This document shows, one piece after another, positions 26,753-34,629 of a stretch of 35,322 bases of DNA (position 1 is the first letter of the stretch; each line of letters begins with the position of its first letter). The notes under the pieces were generated by a model. It was given only the letters and a program-made list of their open reading frames with translations, was not told the origin of the DNA and made no database searches. Source of the stretch: Ramlibacter tataouinensis (GTDB taxonomy: Bacteria > Pseudomonadota > Gammaproteobacteria > Burkholderiales > Burkholderiaceae_C); NCBI GenBank assembly GCA_002427815.1, contig DIZF01000063.1, forward strand, positions 1 to 35,322, written 5' to 3'. Position numbers and translations under genes: made by a program.

Positions 26753-27700
26753 TTACTTGGCGGCGTTGACCATGTATTCGACAGCCGCGCGCACTTCCGC
26801 ATCGGACGCGCTCGATCCGCCTTTGGGCGGCATGGCGCCCTTGCCACTGATCGCGTGCTGCACCAGTACGGGCACCCCTTGCGCAATCCGTGGCGCCCAG
26901 GCTGCCTTGTCGCCGAACTTCGGGGCATTGGCGACGCCGGTCGCGTGGCACATCATGCAGGTCTGCTTGTAGAGGGCCTCGCGCGCGCCGCCGCCGGCGG
27001 CCGTTTGCGGGGCAGCGGGAGCGGTCGCAGCGGCAGGGGTCGCGACGGGCGCCGGCGTCGGGGCGGCAGCAGCAACGGGAGCGGTGGCTTGGGCCACGGC
27101 AGGAGTGGCGCTGCCCGCGGCGGCCGCGCTTGCTGCTGCGGCAGGCGCGGCAGCTGTGGCCACCCCGGCAGGACGCTGGGGCTCGGGGAACTTGGCGCCC
27201 GCCGCGTTGGCCATATAGACCACGCCACGGGCGACCTCGACGTCGTCGAAATCACCGCCGCTTTGCGGTGGCATGGCGTTCTTGCCCTTCAGTGCCGACT
27301 GAACCAGTGCATCGAAACCCGTGGCGATGCGCGGGGCCCAGGCAGCGGCATCGCCGAACTTGGGTGCGCCAAGAACCCCGGCGGTGTGGCAGGTGGTGCA
27401 CTGGGCTTTGAACACTTCCTCGCCGCTGCGCGGCGCCCGGTTGGCGTCGCGGATCTCGACGGTACCGACCTTTCGGATCCGCTCGGCCACGTCGCGTTCG
27501 AGATCCTGGGCGGTGACACCACCCAAGGCATGGCGCTCGCCCTGGGTGCTGCCCGAGGGCTTGTTTTCCGACACCACATAGGTGACCAGCGCGATGATGG
27601 CGAAGACGGGCACGACGAACGAGAAAAACACCGCCAGCAGCAGTTGCTTGGGCGTCTTGATCGGGCCGGTGTGGGCTTCTTCCTGCGTGCTGTCGCTCAT
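26753..27700 (-). CDS. Membrane-anchored di-haem cytochrome c (c5 type)
   Basis: The 315-residue protein has an N-terminal membrane anchor (about 20-42) and two cytochrome c domains with haem motifs CTTCH (101-105) and CMMCH (about 247-251). Each is followed by a matching GAPKFGD or NAPKFGD...AWAPRI segment and an AMPP axial-methionine motif, so the domains are a tandem duplication. They are joined by a linker of about 60 residues almost entirely Ala, Pro, Val and Thr. It is a periplasmic electron carrier attached to the inner membrane. A TATAAT -10 element lies about 40 bases upstream of the start. Confidence 0.93.
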   Translation of the reverse strand: MSDSTQEEAHTGPIKTPKQLLLAVFFSFVVPVFAIIALVTYVVSENKPSGSTQGERHALGGVTAQDLERDVAERIRKVGTVEIRDANRAPRSGEEVFKAQCTTCHTAGVLGAPKFGDAAAWAPRIATGFDALVQSALKGKNAMPPQSGGDFDDVEVARGVVYMANAAGAKFPEPQRPAGVATAAAPAAAASAAAAGSATPAVAQATAPVAAAAPTPAPVATPAAATAPAAPQTAAGGGAREALYKQTCMMCHATGVANAPKFGDKAAWAPRIAQGVPVLVQHAISGKGAMPPKGGSSASDAEVRAAVEYMVNAAK

Positions 27701-27738
27701 GGAGTTCTCGTGGGCTGGGCCGTTGTAAACAACCTTTG

Positions 27739-27767
27739 ATTATAGCCAGGAGGCCCTGGAACAAGCC
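27739..27767 (-). promoter_or_regulatory. Promoter of the cytochrome c gene
   Basis: A perfect -10 hexamer TATAAT lies at 27739-27744 on the minus strand. The best-placed -35 (GGCTTG at 27762-27767, 17-base spacing) is degenerate. An adjacent inverted repeat CCTTGC/GCAAGG (27767-27772 and 27776-27781) overlaps the -35 side and could be an operator. Confidence 0.5.
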
Positions 27768-27835
27768 CTTGCCGGGCAAGGTCGGGCACAAGCCATCCGC
27801 TCATCGACGATAATGCGCTCTCGCTTCTCCTAGAT

Positions 27836-27911
27836 GCGGCTGTAGCTCAGTGGATAGAGTATTGGCCTCCGAAGCCAAGGGTCGTGGGTTCGATCCCCGC
27901 CAGCCGCACCA
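27836..27911 (+). tRNA. tRNA-Arg (anticodon CCG)
   Basis: A 76-base cloverleaf: acceptor arms GCGGCTG (27836-27842) and CAGCCGC (27901-27907) pair perfectly, followed by discriminator A and an encoded CCA. The D-arm TAGCTCAGTGG, anticodon stem TTGGC/GCCAA with loop CTCCGAA (anticodon CCG at 27869-27871), and T-arm GGTTCGATCC are all canonical. It reads CGG arginine codons. A GATAAT element at 27809-27814 is a possible -10. The flanks show no duplicated attachment site or integrase. Confidence 0.97.
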
Positions 27912-27930
27912 GTCTCCCCCGATAGGCATC

Positions 27931-28377
27931 CTAGGGCCGCGGGTCCCCCGTATCGGCGACCAGGCCCTCGCCCGTAACGGCCTCGATGACGCATTGTTCA
28001 TCGTTGTCGGCTGTATCGCCACTGATGCCGATCGCGCCAACGATGACGCCGTTCTGGTCGCGAATCAGCGCCCCGCCGGCCACCGGCACCATCCGGCCGC
28101 CCGACATGGCGTTGAGCGCCGTGAAAAACGTCGGCACCTTTTCGGCGCGGCGCGCCAGCTCGCGGCCCCCGAATCCCATTCCCAGCGCGCCCCAGGCCTT
28201 TCCGATCGCGATGTCAGGCCGCAGCAGGCTCGAGTTGTCGGCGCGTTTGAGCACCTTCAAATGGCCACCCGCGTCGAGAACTGCCACGGTCAGCGGCTGA
28301 AAGTTCAGGTTGCGGCCTGCCTGCAGCGCGCGGTCGGCGATCGCGTCGGCCTGCGCCAGGGTGATGGATTGGGTCAT
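27931..28377 (-). CDS. GlcG/HbpS-family haem-binding-like protein (DUF336)
   Basis: The 148-residue protein shows the family pattern: ITLAQADAIADRALQAGR, PLTVAVLDAGGHLKVLKRADNS, then GGRMVPVAGGALIRDQNGVIVGAIGISGDTADNDEQC. Members include the extracellular haem-sensing HbpS of Streptomyces and GlcG of the glycolate locus; most, like this one without signal peptide, have unknown roles. The start at 28377 is preferred over the upstream in-frame ATG at 28401, which lies within the GNAT gene. It begins 4 bases after the GNAT stop and converges on the tRNA gene. Confidence 0.88.
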   Translation of the reverse strand: MTQSITLAQADAIADRALQAGRNLNFQPLTVAVLDAGGHLKVLKRADNSSLLRPDIAIGKAWGALGMGFGGRELARRAEKVPTFFTALNAMSGGRMVPVAGGALIRDQNGVIVGAIGISGDTADNDEQCVIEAVTGEGLVADTGDPRP

Positions 28378-28381
28378 GGTT

Positions 28382-28879
28382 TCATTTCCCCCCTGGCGCA
28401 TCCGCGAAAAACCGGGCGCCGGGCTTGGTCTCTTCGTAGATCAGGTAGTCGGTGCGCGACATGCCCAGCGAATCATAGGTGGCCTGGGCAACGGTGTTTT
28501 CCTTTTCGACGTAGAGCCGGAAACCGCAGACACCGGGGTCCGCCTGCGCCAGAGCGCGTATGAAATCGTAGAGGCGCCGGTACACCCCCTTGCGCCGCCA
28601 GCCGACCTGGACATACACGCTCTGGACCCACCAGAAGAGCCCGTTCCGCCAGTCGCTCCATTCGTTGGTGACCATGAGGCAGCCCACGATCTGGCTTTGA
28701 TGTTCCGCGACCACGTAGAACCCGAGCGGGGCATCTTGTAACAGCCGCCGCACGCCGGCGGAGACCACTTCGGGGATCAGCACCTTGCCCTCGGTCTCCA
28801 GGGCCATGGAACTGTTGAATGCCGCGATGGCGCTCGCATCCCGAAGTTCCGCTTTACGCAGCAGGAGCGGGTCAGTCAT
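28382..28879 (-). CDS. GNAT-family N-acetyltransferase
   Basis: The 165-residue protein has the GNAT fold: N-terminal LRKAELRDASAIAAFN, beta-strands IVGCLMVTNEW, the pyrophosphate-binding loop in VQVGWRRKGVYRRLYDF (Q/R-x-x-G-x-G/A-like) and the C-terminal ENTVAQATYDSLGMSRTDYLIYE typical of acetyl-CoA-dependent acetyltransferases. The acceptor is unknown. The start is placed at 28879; upstream open frame to 29047 is not GNAT-like. An AGGAAGG is 11 bases from this ATG, a little far, and a 15-residue upstream ORF overlaps the start. Confidence 0.9.
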   Translation of the reverse strand: MTDPLLLRKAELRDASAIAAFNSSMALETEGKVLIPEVVSAGVRRLLQDAPLGFYVVAEHQSQIVGCLMVTNEWSDWRNGLFWWVQSVYVQVGWRRKGVYRRLYDFIRALAQADPGVCGFRLYVEKENTVAQATYDSLGMSRTDYLIYEETKPGARFFADAPGGK

Positions 28880-28919
28880 GGAACAGGCCGCCTTCCTGGC
28901 AATTCGTCGAACGCGACAT
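28872..28919 (-). CDS. Short upstream ORF (15 residues) overlapping the GNAT start
   Basis: An ATG at 28919 preceded by AGGAG (CAGGAGAACCCC) opens a frame encoding MSRSTNCQEGGLFHD. Its TGA lies within the GNAT start region in the sequence ATGACTGA, so ribosomes finishing it would be placed on the GNAT start. It could be a leader peptide for translational coupling or a chance ORF. No repeated codons suggestive of attenuation are seen. The interval 28920-29253 otherwise shows no gene; it is somewhat less GC-rich than its surroundings. Confidence 0.4.
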   Translation of the reverse strand: MSRSTNCQEGGLFHD

Positions 28920-29253
28920 GGGGTTCTCCTGAGTGGCAACGAGCCGACCACTTTATCTCCATTCGGCAGTGCGGCTTGGACGTCGGCCTTGCGAGATGGG
29001 TGACACGACAGTGGGGTAACGCCGGGCTGGAGCTTGTCGCAGCTCAAGTCTTAGTCAAGTCGAAACCAAACGATGGCCCACTAATTGTGTGGAGCAGATG
29101 ACATTGGCGCGAAAAACGAGCAAATTAATGACCATCGATCAACAGTAAGGAGCCGGTTGTTTCGCCCGCGCGGGGAGCGTGGGCCAGCCGATTGCCTGCA
29201 AGCCAATCCCGCAATGACCCATGATGGATGACCGATCGGGCCCGGTGCCCACG

Positions 29254-29508
29254 ATGAGAGCCACCACACCAGGCTGGCCGCTTCCTGCCGGGCGGCAGGG
29301 CCGACGCCTTGTGCCCTGGGCGGTCATTGTGTCAACGCTGCTGGCACTCACCGCATGCGACCAGTTCGATACTGAAAAGATCGTCGAAACCTGCATTGTC
29401 TCGGCGATGAAACATGCCGAGCCGTTCGGCGACGCGAAGGAAAGGGCCGAGTCGGAAGCCCAGTTCCGCGAGTATTGCGCGAAGGCCGCTGCCAGCAAGC
29501 ACATGTGA
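29254..29508 (+). CDS. Small putative lipoprotein of unknown function
   Basis: The frame encodes about 84 residues from the ATG at 29254 (an alternative ATG at 29221 adds 11). It has a basic N-terminus, a hydrophobic stretch WAVIVSTLLAL and a lipobox-like LTAC with Cys about 35 as lipidation site, then a short, charged mature peptide with two further cysteines (ETCIVSAMK, FREYCAKAA). I recognise no family. The two cysteines could form a disulfide in the periplasm. No strong Shine-Dalgarno precedes either start. It converges on the broken leuC-like gene. Confidence 0.6.
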   Translation: MRATTPGWPLPAGRQGRRLVPWAVIVSTLLALTACDQFDTEKIVETCIVSAMKHAEPFGDAKERAESEAQFREYCAKAAASKHM

Positions 29509-29548
29509 ACACCAGCGCGCAGTTCACGCGCCGCAATCCGGGTCTGCC

Positions 29549-30470
29549 TCACTGCGCCGAACTGAGCACCTCGCGCGGGTCGGTGATGTGTCCGGTCAGT
29601 GCGCTGGCAGCGACGGTGGCCGGGGAGCCCAGGTACACGGAAGCGTCCCGGTGGCCCATCCGGCCCAGGAAGTTGCGGCTTGACGAAGCGATGCAGATTT
29701 CCTCCGCGGCCAGCACCCCCCTGGTGCATCCCCGCGCAGGCGCCACAGCCGGGCGTGGTGACAGTGGCGCCGGCATCGACCAGCGTCGCGATCACGCCGG
29801 CCTTGAGTGCCTGCGCATAGACTTTGCGCGATGCGGGCGTGACGACCATCCGCACACCGGGAGCGATGCGTTTGCCCCGCAGAATGGCGGCGGCAATCGC
29901 GAAATCCTCCAGCCGGCCGTTGGTACAGGTGCCGAGGAACGCCTGCTGGATCCGCACATGGGAGAAGTCCGCCATCGGATGCACGTTGTCGACCCGGTTG
30001 GGCGCGGCCAACAGCGGCACCAGCGCCCGCAGGTACGCCATCTCGGCGCCGCCGATGCCGCATCCGAGCGCGCCCACCGCGCCGATGGTGATGGTGTGCG
30101 CGTCCATGTTGGTGACCATCTGTCCGGGCAGCACCATGCCGCTTTCCACCGCGATCTGGTGCGAGATTCCTTCGCCCACATCGAACAGGCGTTCGCGCGG
30201 CAGCTTGAACTGCTCGAACATCCTGCGGCCGACGCGCTGGACATGCGCATGCACAGGCGTGTCGGCCGGGGCATAGTGATCGAAGAACAGGGCGATCTTG
30301 CCGGGATGGGCCAGGCGATCAACGCCGTAGCGCCTGAAGTTCTGGTCGATCAGGCCGATGCCGTCGTCCAGCGCAAAGGTCCAGTCCGGGCCGATCTCGA
30401 CCATCTCGCCGGCCTGCACCGCGCGGCCGGCGAGGCGACCCATGACTTTTTCCGCCAGCGTCGCGCTCAT
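29549..30470 (-). pseudogene. Damaged aconitase-family large subunit (LeuC/homoaconitase-like)
   Basis: The translation starts MSATLAEKVMGRLAGRAV and follows LeuC-type 3-isopropylmalate dehydratase large subunits, including FDVGEGISHQIAVESG, CTNGRLEDF and PGCGACAGMHQG. The three cluster cysteines (about 182, 242, 245) remain. Two lesions are visible. Between AEMAYLRA and LVPLLAAPNRVDN (near 30025-30035) about 110 residues present in family members are missing in frame. After GMHQG the frame shifts at a run of six C (29716-29721); with five, it continues GVLAAEEICIASSSRNFLG to ASALTGHITDPREV and stops at 29549. The start overlaps the LeuD-like stop (ATGA). A sequencing error could explain the shift, not the deletion. 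Confidence 0.8.
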
Positions 30471-30967
30471 GGCGCCACCTGTGCGTCGGCTTGAACGGCC
30501 CGGGCCGCCCACAGGCCGCCGGCGACCAGTATGGAAAGCACCTCGGCCGGCAGCGGCGCGAAGCTGTGCGACCTGCCCGCGACCGTCGCGATGCCGGATC
30601 GCAAATCGGCCGAGACTGCGTCGCCATCGGCGATGGCGCCTGCAATGTCCGGACTCACCACGACGGCGAGACCGTTGTTGACGGCGTTGCGGAAAAAGAT
30701 CCGGGAGAAGGACCTGGCGATCAGCAGCCGCACCCCCGCGCCGATCATTGCCGTGACAGCATGCTCGCGCGAAGAGCCGCAGCCGAAGTTCCAGCCGCCG
30801 ACGATCACTCCGCCGGCCGACACCCGCTGGCGCAGCGCGTCACCGAGCGGTTCGAACAGATGCTGCGCCTGGTCCTCGGGTCGCAGCACTGCGAGGTAGC
30901 GGCCCGGGAAGATGATGTCGGTATCGATGTCGTCGCCGAGCACGGTGGCGATTCCCTGCACATGCAT
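30467..30967 (-). CDS. Aconitase-family small subunit (LeuD-like)
   Basis: The 166-residue protein matches the swivelling small subunit of 3-isopropylmalate dehydratase-type enzymes: DDIDTDIIFPGRYLAV (12-27), the substrate-binding loop NFGCGSSREHAVTA (about 60-73), then ARSFSRIFFRNAVNNGL. Length fits the archaeal-type LeuD/homoaconitase small subunits rather than the 200-residue E. coli LeuD. It needs a large subunit, and the one encoded next is damaged. AGGAG lies close before the ATG. Given its operon, a role other than leucine synthesis is likely, such as dehydrating or isomerising a hydroxy-dicarboxylate made during catabolism. Confidence 0.88.
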   Translation of the reverse strand: MHVQGIATVLGDDIDTDIIFPGRYLAVLRPEDQAQHLFEPLGDALRQRVSAGGVIVGGWNFGCGSSREHAVTAMIGAGVRLLIARSFSRIFFRNAVNNGLAVVVSPDIAGAIADGDAVSADLRSGIATVAGRSHSFAPLPAEVLSILVAGGLWAARAVQADAQVAP

Positions 30968-30985
30968 GGCGGCTCCTGTGATCGG

Positions 30986-31711
30986 TCAACCCTCGAACCC
31001 GTCGAAGTTCGCGAACTGGGCGACCGGCGCCCGCTCGGTCGCCAGCCGGTTGACCAGCGCATCCGGATCGGCGTACCCGAGCGCCATCCCGCAGATGATG
31101 ATCTGGTTGTCGGGGATGCCGAGCAACGGCCGGATGAGCGTGTGGAAATCGGCGAACGCTGCCTGCGCACAGGTGTCGAGCCCGCGGCCGCGCGCGGCGA
31201 TCGTCAGGCTGCCGATGAAGATCCCGAGATCGAGCCAGCTGCCGATTTCGAGGTCCTCGTCCAGCGTGAAGATCATGCCGACCGGGGCGCCGAAGAACTC
31301 GTAGTTCTGGCGACGCTGCTGCTCGGTGCGCTCGAAGTCACCCTTGGCGATGCCGAGCAGCCCGTACAGGTCCCAGCCGATCTTGCGCCGGCGCCCGATA
31401 TAGGGCTCGCGCCAGTTGACGGGGTAATAGTTCCACTCGCGCCTGTACTGCTCGCGGGGGCCGCGATCGAGCGCTTCCAGGATGGTGCTGGTAATGCGTC
31501 GGCGCAAGGCGCCCGAAAAAACATGCACCTTCCAGGGCTGGATGTTGCTGCCGCTGGGGCTGCGGCTGGCCAGCGCCAGCAGTTCTTCCACCGCCGTGCG
31601 CTCGACCGGACGCGGCAGGAAGGCGCGCACCGAACGCCGGCTGCGCAGCGCCTCGTCGGCGCTCAGGCGCACCTCGGTGGCGGTGCCGGACGCAGGGGTT
31701 TCGCTGCTCAA
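30986..31711 (-). CDS. Nitroreductase family protein (FMN-dependent)
   Basis: The 241-residue protein has the nitroreductase FMN-binding opening RRSVRAFLPRPV (about 23-34) and ASRSPSGSNIQPWKVHVFSG, the PNB-type pattern, and the distal ICGMALGYADPDALVNRLATERAP segment. Such enzymes reduce nitroaromatics, quinones or enones with NAD(P)H. The start is a TTG at 31711 preceded by a strong AGGAGG 6 bases away; it overlaps the DehI-family stop in TTGA. The gene ends 18 bases before the LeuD-like start. Confidence 0.9.
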   Translation of the reverse strand: MSSETPASGTATEVRLSADEALRSRRSVRAFLPRPVERTAVEELLALASRSPSGSNIQPWKVHVFSGALRRRITSTILEALDRGPREQYRREWNYYPVNWREPYIGRRRKIGWDLYGLLGIAKGDFERTEQQRRQNYEFFGAPVGMIFTLDEDLEIGSWLDLGIFIGSLTIAARGRGLDTCAQAAFADFHTLIRPLLGIPDNQIIICGMALGYADPDALVNRLATERAPVAQFANFDGFEG

Positions 31712-32619
31712 TTGATACCTCCTTGGTTCGCGCGGCCGGCATTGGAGGGCATGGCGCGCCGCAGCAGCCCGCCGATCACCACCATTTCGGGGATGCGCAG
31801 GCTGAACTGGTCGATCGCCGCCTGCAATCGTTCACGCTGCGCGTCGGCGGGCGGCACCAGATTCTTCGGCGCCGCCATCCGTGGCGCCAGTTCGGCAGCC
31901 GCCCGTCCCACCTGCTCGCGCAGGCGCGCAGCCGCCGCATCGATCGCGGCAAACTCGGGCACGACCACCACGCTGGCGTATCCCAGCAGCGCCGGCCAAT
32001 GCGCCAGGTGCCGGTACAGGCTCGGCCACAGCGGCGATGGCGGAGCGGCCTCGCTGCGATTGGCGAGCAGAATCACCAATTCCCGGACCGTGGCGTCCAT
32101 GGTCCCCGGATCCACCATGGAAGGCAGCGGCGCAAGGGGCGCTGGTGGTTGCCAGGCCGGCAGCGGCAAGGCGGGCGCCGGACCCCTCACGCTGCCCGCA
32201 AGGTGGAGCGCGAGGCACCGCACGGCCATGATGTTGACGGGATTGGACCGGTTGTAGGCATCGAGCACCGCCGTGATCGCAGTCTCGTCGGCGGGGCCGA
32301 TGCCGGCAGCCCGCAACGCAGCGCGAGCGATCGCGCGCTGCACCGGGATGACCGCGGCCGCGCCGAGCTGCCAGGCGCGCTGCTGCAGCAGGCCGACCCG
32401 CATCGCGGGCTCGAGCAGGCCCCAGGCCCATTCCAGTGCGCCGGGAATGGTGGCCAGGTGCCGGTAGATGAGGGCAACCATCGGCACGGCCGACAGCCGC
32501 CGGATCTCGCCATAGATGCGCGCGAGCTCGCCGCTCGCCTTCGCTTCGGGCAGCTCCGCGAGCAGCTGCCCGGCACTTTCGGCGGCCAGCGCGGCGGATC
32601 GTGTCTCAGGCATCCGCAT
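31708..32619 (-). CDS. DehI-family (group I 2-haloacid dehalogenase-like) protein
   Basis: The 303-residue, all-helical protein resembles DehI halocarboxylic acid dehalogenases. It shows the two-fold pseudo-repeat of that family: GELARIYGEIRRLSAVPMVALIYRHLATIPG in the first half, with LWPSLYRHLAHWPALLGYA in the second, each followed by a helix bearing E/A-rich segments. YNRSNPVNIMAV matches a conserved DehI region. True members hydrolyse D- and L-2-haloacids; many homologues are uncharacterised. An ATG at 32613, with GAGG 6 bases upstream, may be the real start rather than 32619. The gene overlaps the LivF stop by 8-14 bases. No haloacid uptake or acid-processing gene confirms the dehalogenase role. 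Confidence 0.7.
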   Translation of the reverse strand: MRMPETRSAALAAESAGQLLAELPEAKASGELARIYGEIRRLSAVPMVALIYRHLATIPGALEWAWGLLEPAMRVGLLQQRAWQLGAAAVIPVQRAIARAALRAAGIGPADETAITAVLDAYNRSNPVNIMAVRCLALHLAGSVRGPAPALPLPAWQPPAPLAPLPSMVDPGTMDATVRELVILLANRSEAAPPSPLWPSLYRHLAHWPALLGYASVVVVPEFAAIDAAAARLREQVGRAAAELAPRMAAPKNLVPPADAQRERLQAAIDQFSLRIPEMVVIGGLLRRAMPSNAGRANQGGIN

Positions 32620-33373
32620 CCTCGGCGAGTGCCTGGAGCTCCTCCGGGACCTGGCCCAGGAAGAGGCGCTTGACGTTTTCGTTTTCGATCAACTCGGCGG
32701 CCCGGCCCGAGTACACCACCTTGCCCAGATGCATCACGTAGCCGAGATCGGACACGCCGAGGGCGCGCGACGCCTTCTGTTCGACCATGATCACCGTCAG
32801 GCCCTCGTCGCGCAACGTCTTCAATTTCTCGAACACGATGTCGACAAACTTGGGCGAGAGCCCGAGCGAGGGTTCATCCAGGATGATGATCCGCGGGCTG
32901 GTCATGAGCGCGCGGGCAATCGCCAGCATCTGCTGCTCGCCGCCGCTCATGGTTCCGGCGAGCTGCTTGAGGCGTTGCGCCAACACCGGAAAGAGTTCCG
33001 TGACGCGCCGGGTCGCGGCATCGATCTTCGCGCGATCGCCCTTCAGGATGTGCGCGCCGATCTCCAGGTTGTCCTGCACCGTCATCTCGGGCACGACCAC
33101 CCGTCCCTGCGGCACGTAGCCGATGCCGCGGCCTACCCGCCGCCAGGCCGCCTCGCCCGTGATGTCCACGCCGTCGGCCAGCACCGCGCCCTTCCAGGCC
33201 GGCAGCAGCCCGGCGGCGGCCTTGATCACGGTCGATTTGCCGGCCCCGTTGGAGCCGATGATCGTCGTGATGAGCCGTTCGGGAAAGCGCATCGAGGCGT
33301 TCCTGACCACGGCCACGTCGCCGTAGCCCGTCGTCAGGTCACGCAATTCGAGCGGACAGCTGTCGCTACTCAT
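32606..33373 (-). CDS. Branched-chain amino acid-type ABC transporter ATPase (LivF-like)
   Basis: The 255-residue ATPase shows Walker A GSNGAGKST (40-48), signature MSGGEQQMLAIARAL, Walker B IIILDEPSLGL and the LivF-type opening LTTGYGDVAVVRNASMRF. It would supply energy to a LivHM-type permease for import of a branched-chain amino acid or a carboxylate. The cognate LivH, LivM and LivG genes are not next to it in this window. It begins 25 bases after the LivK-like stop, with no strong Shine-Dalgarno. Confidence 0.93.
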   Translation of the reverse strand: MSSDSCPLELRDLTTGYGDVAVVRNASMRFPERLITTIIGSNGAGKSTVIKAAAGLLPAWKGAVLADGVDITGEAAWRRVGRGIGYVPQGRVVVPEMTVQDNLEIGAHILKGDRAKIDAATRRVTELFPVLAQRLKQLAGTMSGGEQQMLAIARALMTSPRIIILDEPSLGLSPKFVDIVFEKLKTLRDEGLTVIMVEQKASRALGVSDLGYVMHLGKVVYSGRAAELIENENVKRLFLGQVPEELQALAEDADA

Positions 33374-33398
33374 GGCACGGCTCGTGGTGCCTGCCGCA

Positions 33399-34571
33399 TC
33401 AGCGGTTGTCCCATCCCGGCACCGGGATCTTGGGCTCCGCGGTGCGCAGCTCGTCGGGCCAGATGATTTCGCGCTTGCCGCCCTGGATCTGCACCAGCAG
33501 GCCCTTGATGCCGATCTGCATGCCGGTGGCCGGATCGACCTCGTGCTTGCCCATGACGGTGTCGAGCTTCAGGGTTGTGAGGACCTTGCGCAGCGCTTCC
33601 TGGTCCAGCGAACCGGTCTTCTTCACGGCCTCGCCGAGCACATACACGGAGTTGTAGCCGAACGAGGAGTAGTAGCCCGGCTCATAGCCGTACTTGGCCT
33701 TGAAGTCCTTGACGAATTCGTCGTTGCCACTGGTCTTGAGCACAGGCTCGTACAGCGACATGCCGACTGCGTATTCGCCGTCCTTGCCCGTGGCCTTCAG
33801 GAAGTCCTCCTGCGCCACGCCGTTGTGGACGAAGATCTTGGGCATGTAGTTCGAGGCGTGGAACTGGCGCACCATCTCGATCGCTTCGTTCGGATAGCCG
33901 ACCGACACCCAGAGATCGGGCTTTTCCTGGCGCGCGCGCGCGATCTGCGAGGAGAAGTCGACGTTGCCGGACGGGAAATATTCGTCCATCACCACCTTCA
34001 CCCCGTTCCGCTGCGCCATGCCCTTGAGGACCTTTTCCATGTCGCGGGCCGCGCCATAGTCGCGCGCGATGAAGGCCATGGTCTTCACGTTGTACTTCTT
34101 CATCAGCGGCTCGATGCCGTCGACGTAGTTCGAGATCCGCGCCGCCGTCTGGAAGATGTGCTTGAAGCCGCGCTGCTGGATCGACTCGGAGGCGCCACCG
34201 CCGTTGATCATGATCCGCTTGTGCTTCTCGGCGACGGCGGTGGCCGTGGCGGCCTGCGCGGAACCGATGGTCGAGACCAGCAGGTCGACGTTGTCGTTGG
34301 TGATCAGGCGCTCATAGAGGCGAGCCGAGGTGGCCGCGTCGGAGCGGTCGTCATAGATGACGAACTCGACCTTCTTGCCCAGCAGGCCGCCGGCCGCGTT
34401 GGTCTTGTCCCGCCACAGCTCGATGCCGCGCCAGTAGTGTTTCGACGAGTCGGCAAGATTGCCGGTCTCGGACAGCGCGATCCCGATCCTGATCGTGTCC
34501 GCTGCCTGCGCCACTGGTGGCGCGACCATTGCCGCCGCCGCGATAACGATTGAAGCGAGCAAAGTTTTCAT
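33399..34571 (-). CDS. Branched-chain amino acid-type ABC transporter substrate-binding protein (LivK-like)
   Basis: The 390-residue periplasmic binding protein has a signal peptide (1-23, cleavage after AQA) and mature start DTIRIGIALSETGNLAD. The fold is periplasmic-binding-protein type I (GLLGKKVEFVIYDDRSDAATSARL, LLVSTIGSAQAATATAVAEKH). Family members bind amino acids, aromatic acids or other carboxylates, so the ligand is open. The start at 34571 has GGAG 8 bases upstream; the longer upstream frame lacks a signal. It lies between an HMG-CoA-lyase-like gene and the LivF ATPase, suggesting uptake of the compound degraded by the operon. Confidence 0.93.
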   Translation of the reverse strand: MKTLLASIVIAAAAMVAPPVAQAADTIRIGIALSETGNLADSSKHYWRGIELWRDKTNAAGGLLGKKVEFVIYDDRSDAATSARLYERLITNDNVDLLVSTIGSAQAATATAVAEKHKRIMINGGGASESIQQRGFKHIFQTAARISNYVDGIEPLMKKYNVKTMAFIARDYGAARDMEKVLKGMAQRNGVKVVMDEYFPSGNVDFSSQIARARQEKPDLWVSVGYPNEAIEMVRQFHASNYMPKIFVHNGVAQEDFLKATGKDGEYAVGMSLYEPVLKTSGNDEFVKDFKAKYGYEPGYYSSFGYNSVYVLGEAVKKTGSLDQEALRKVLTTLKLDTVMGKHEVDPATGMQIGIKGLLVQIQGGKREIIWPDELRTAEPKIPVPGWDNR

Positions 34572-34629
34572 GGATGTCTCCTTTATGGTTGAGCCGCTCG
34601 GCTCGGTTTGCACTGGGAAGTCTTCACAT

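Noticed and set aside
27836..27911. tRNA-Arg as an integration site for a mobile element
   Set aside because: No integrase, no repeat of the tRNA 3' end and ordinary housekeeping-like neighbours on both sides.
28920..29220. Gene in the 300-base interval between the GNAT and lipoprotein genes
   Set aside because: Only short frames without ribosome-binding sites or recognisable motifs are present; nothing else can be supported.
29139..29548. Downstream continuation of the LeuC-like frame beyond the shift
   Set aside because: After the six-C run this frame loses all family similarity, which continues in another frame; the extra residues also lie opposite the small lipoprotein.
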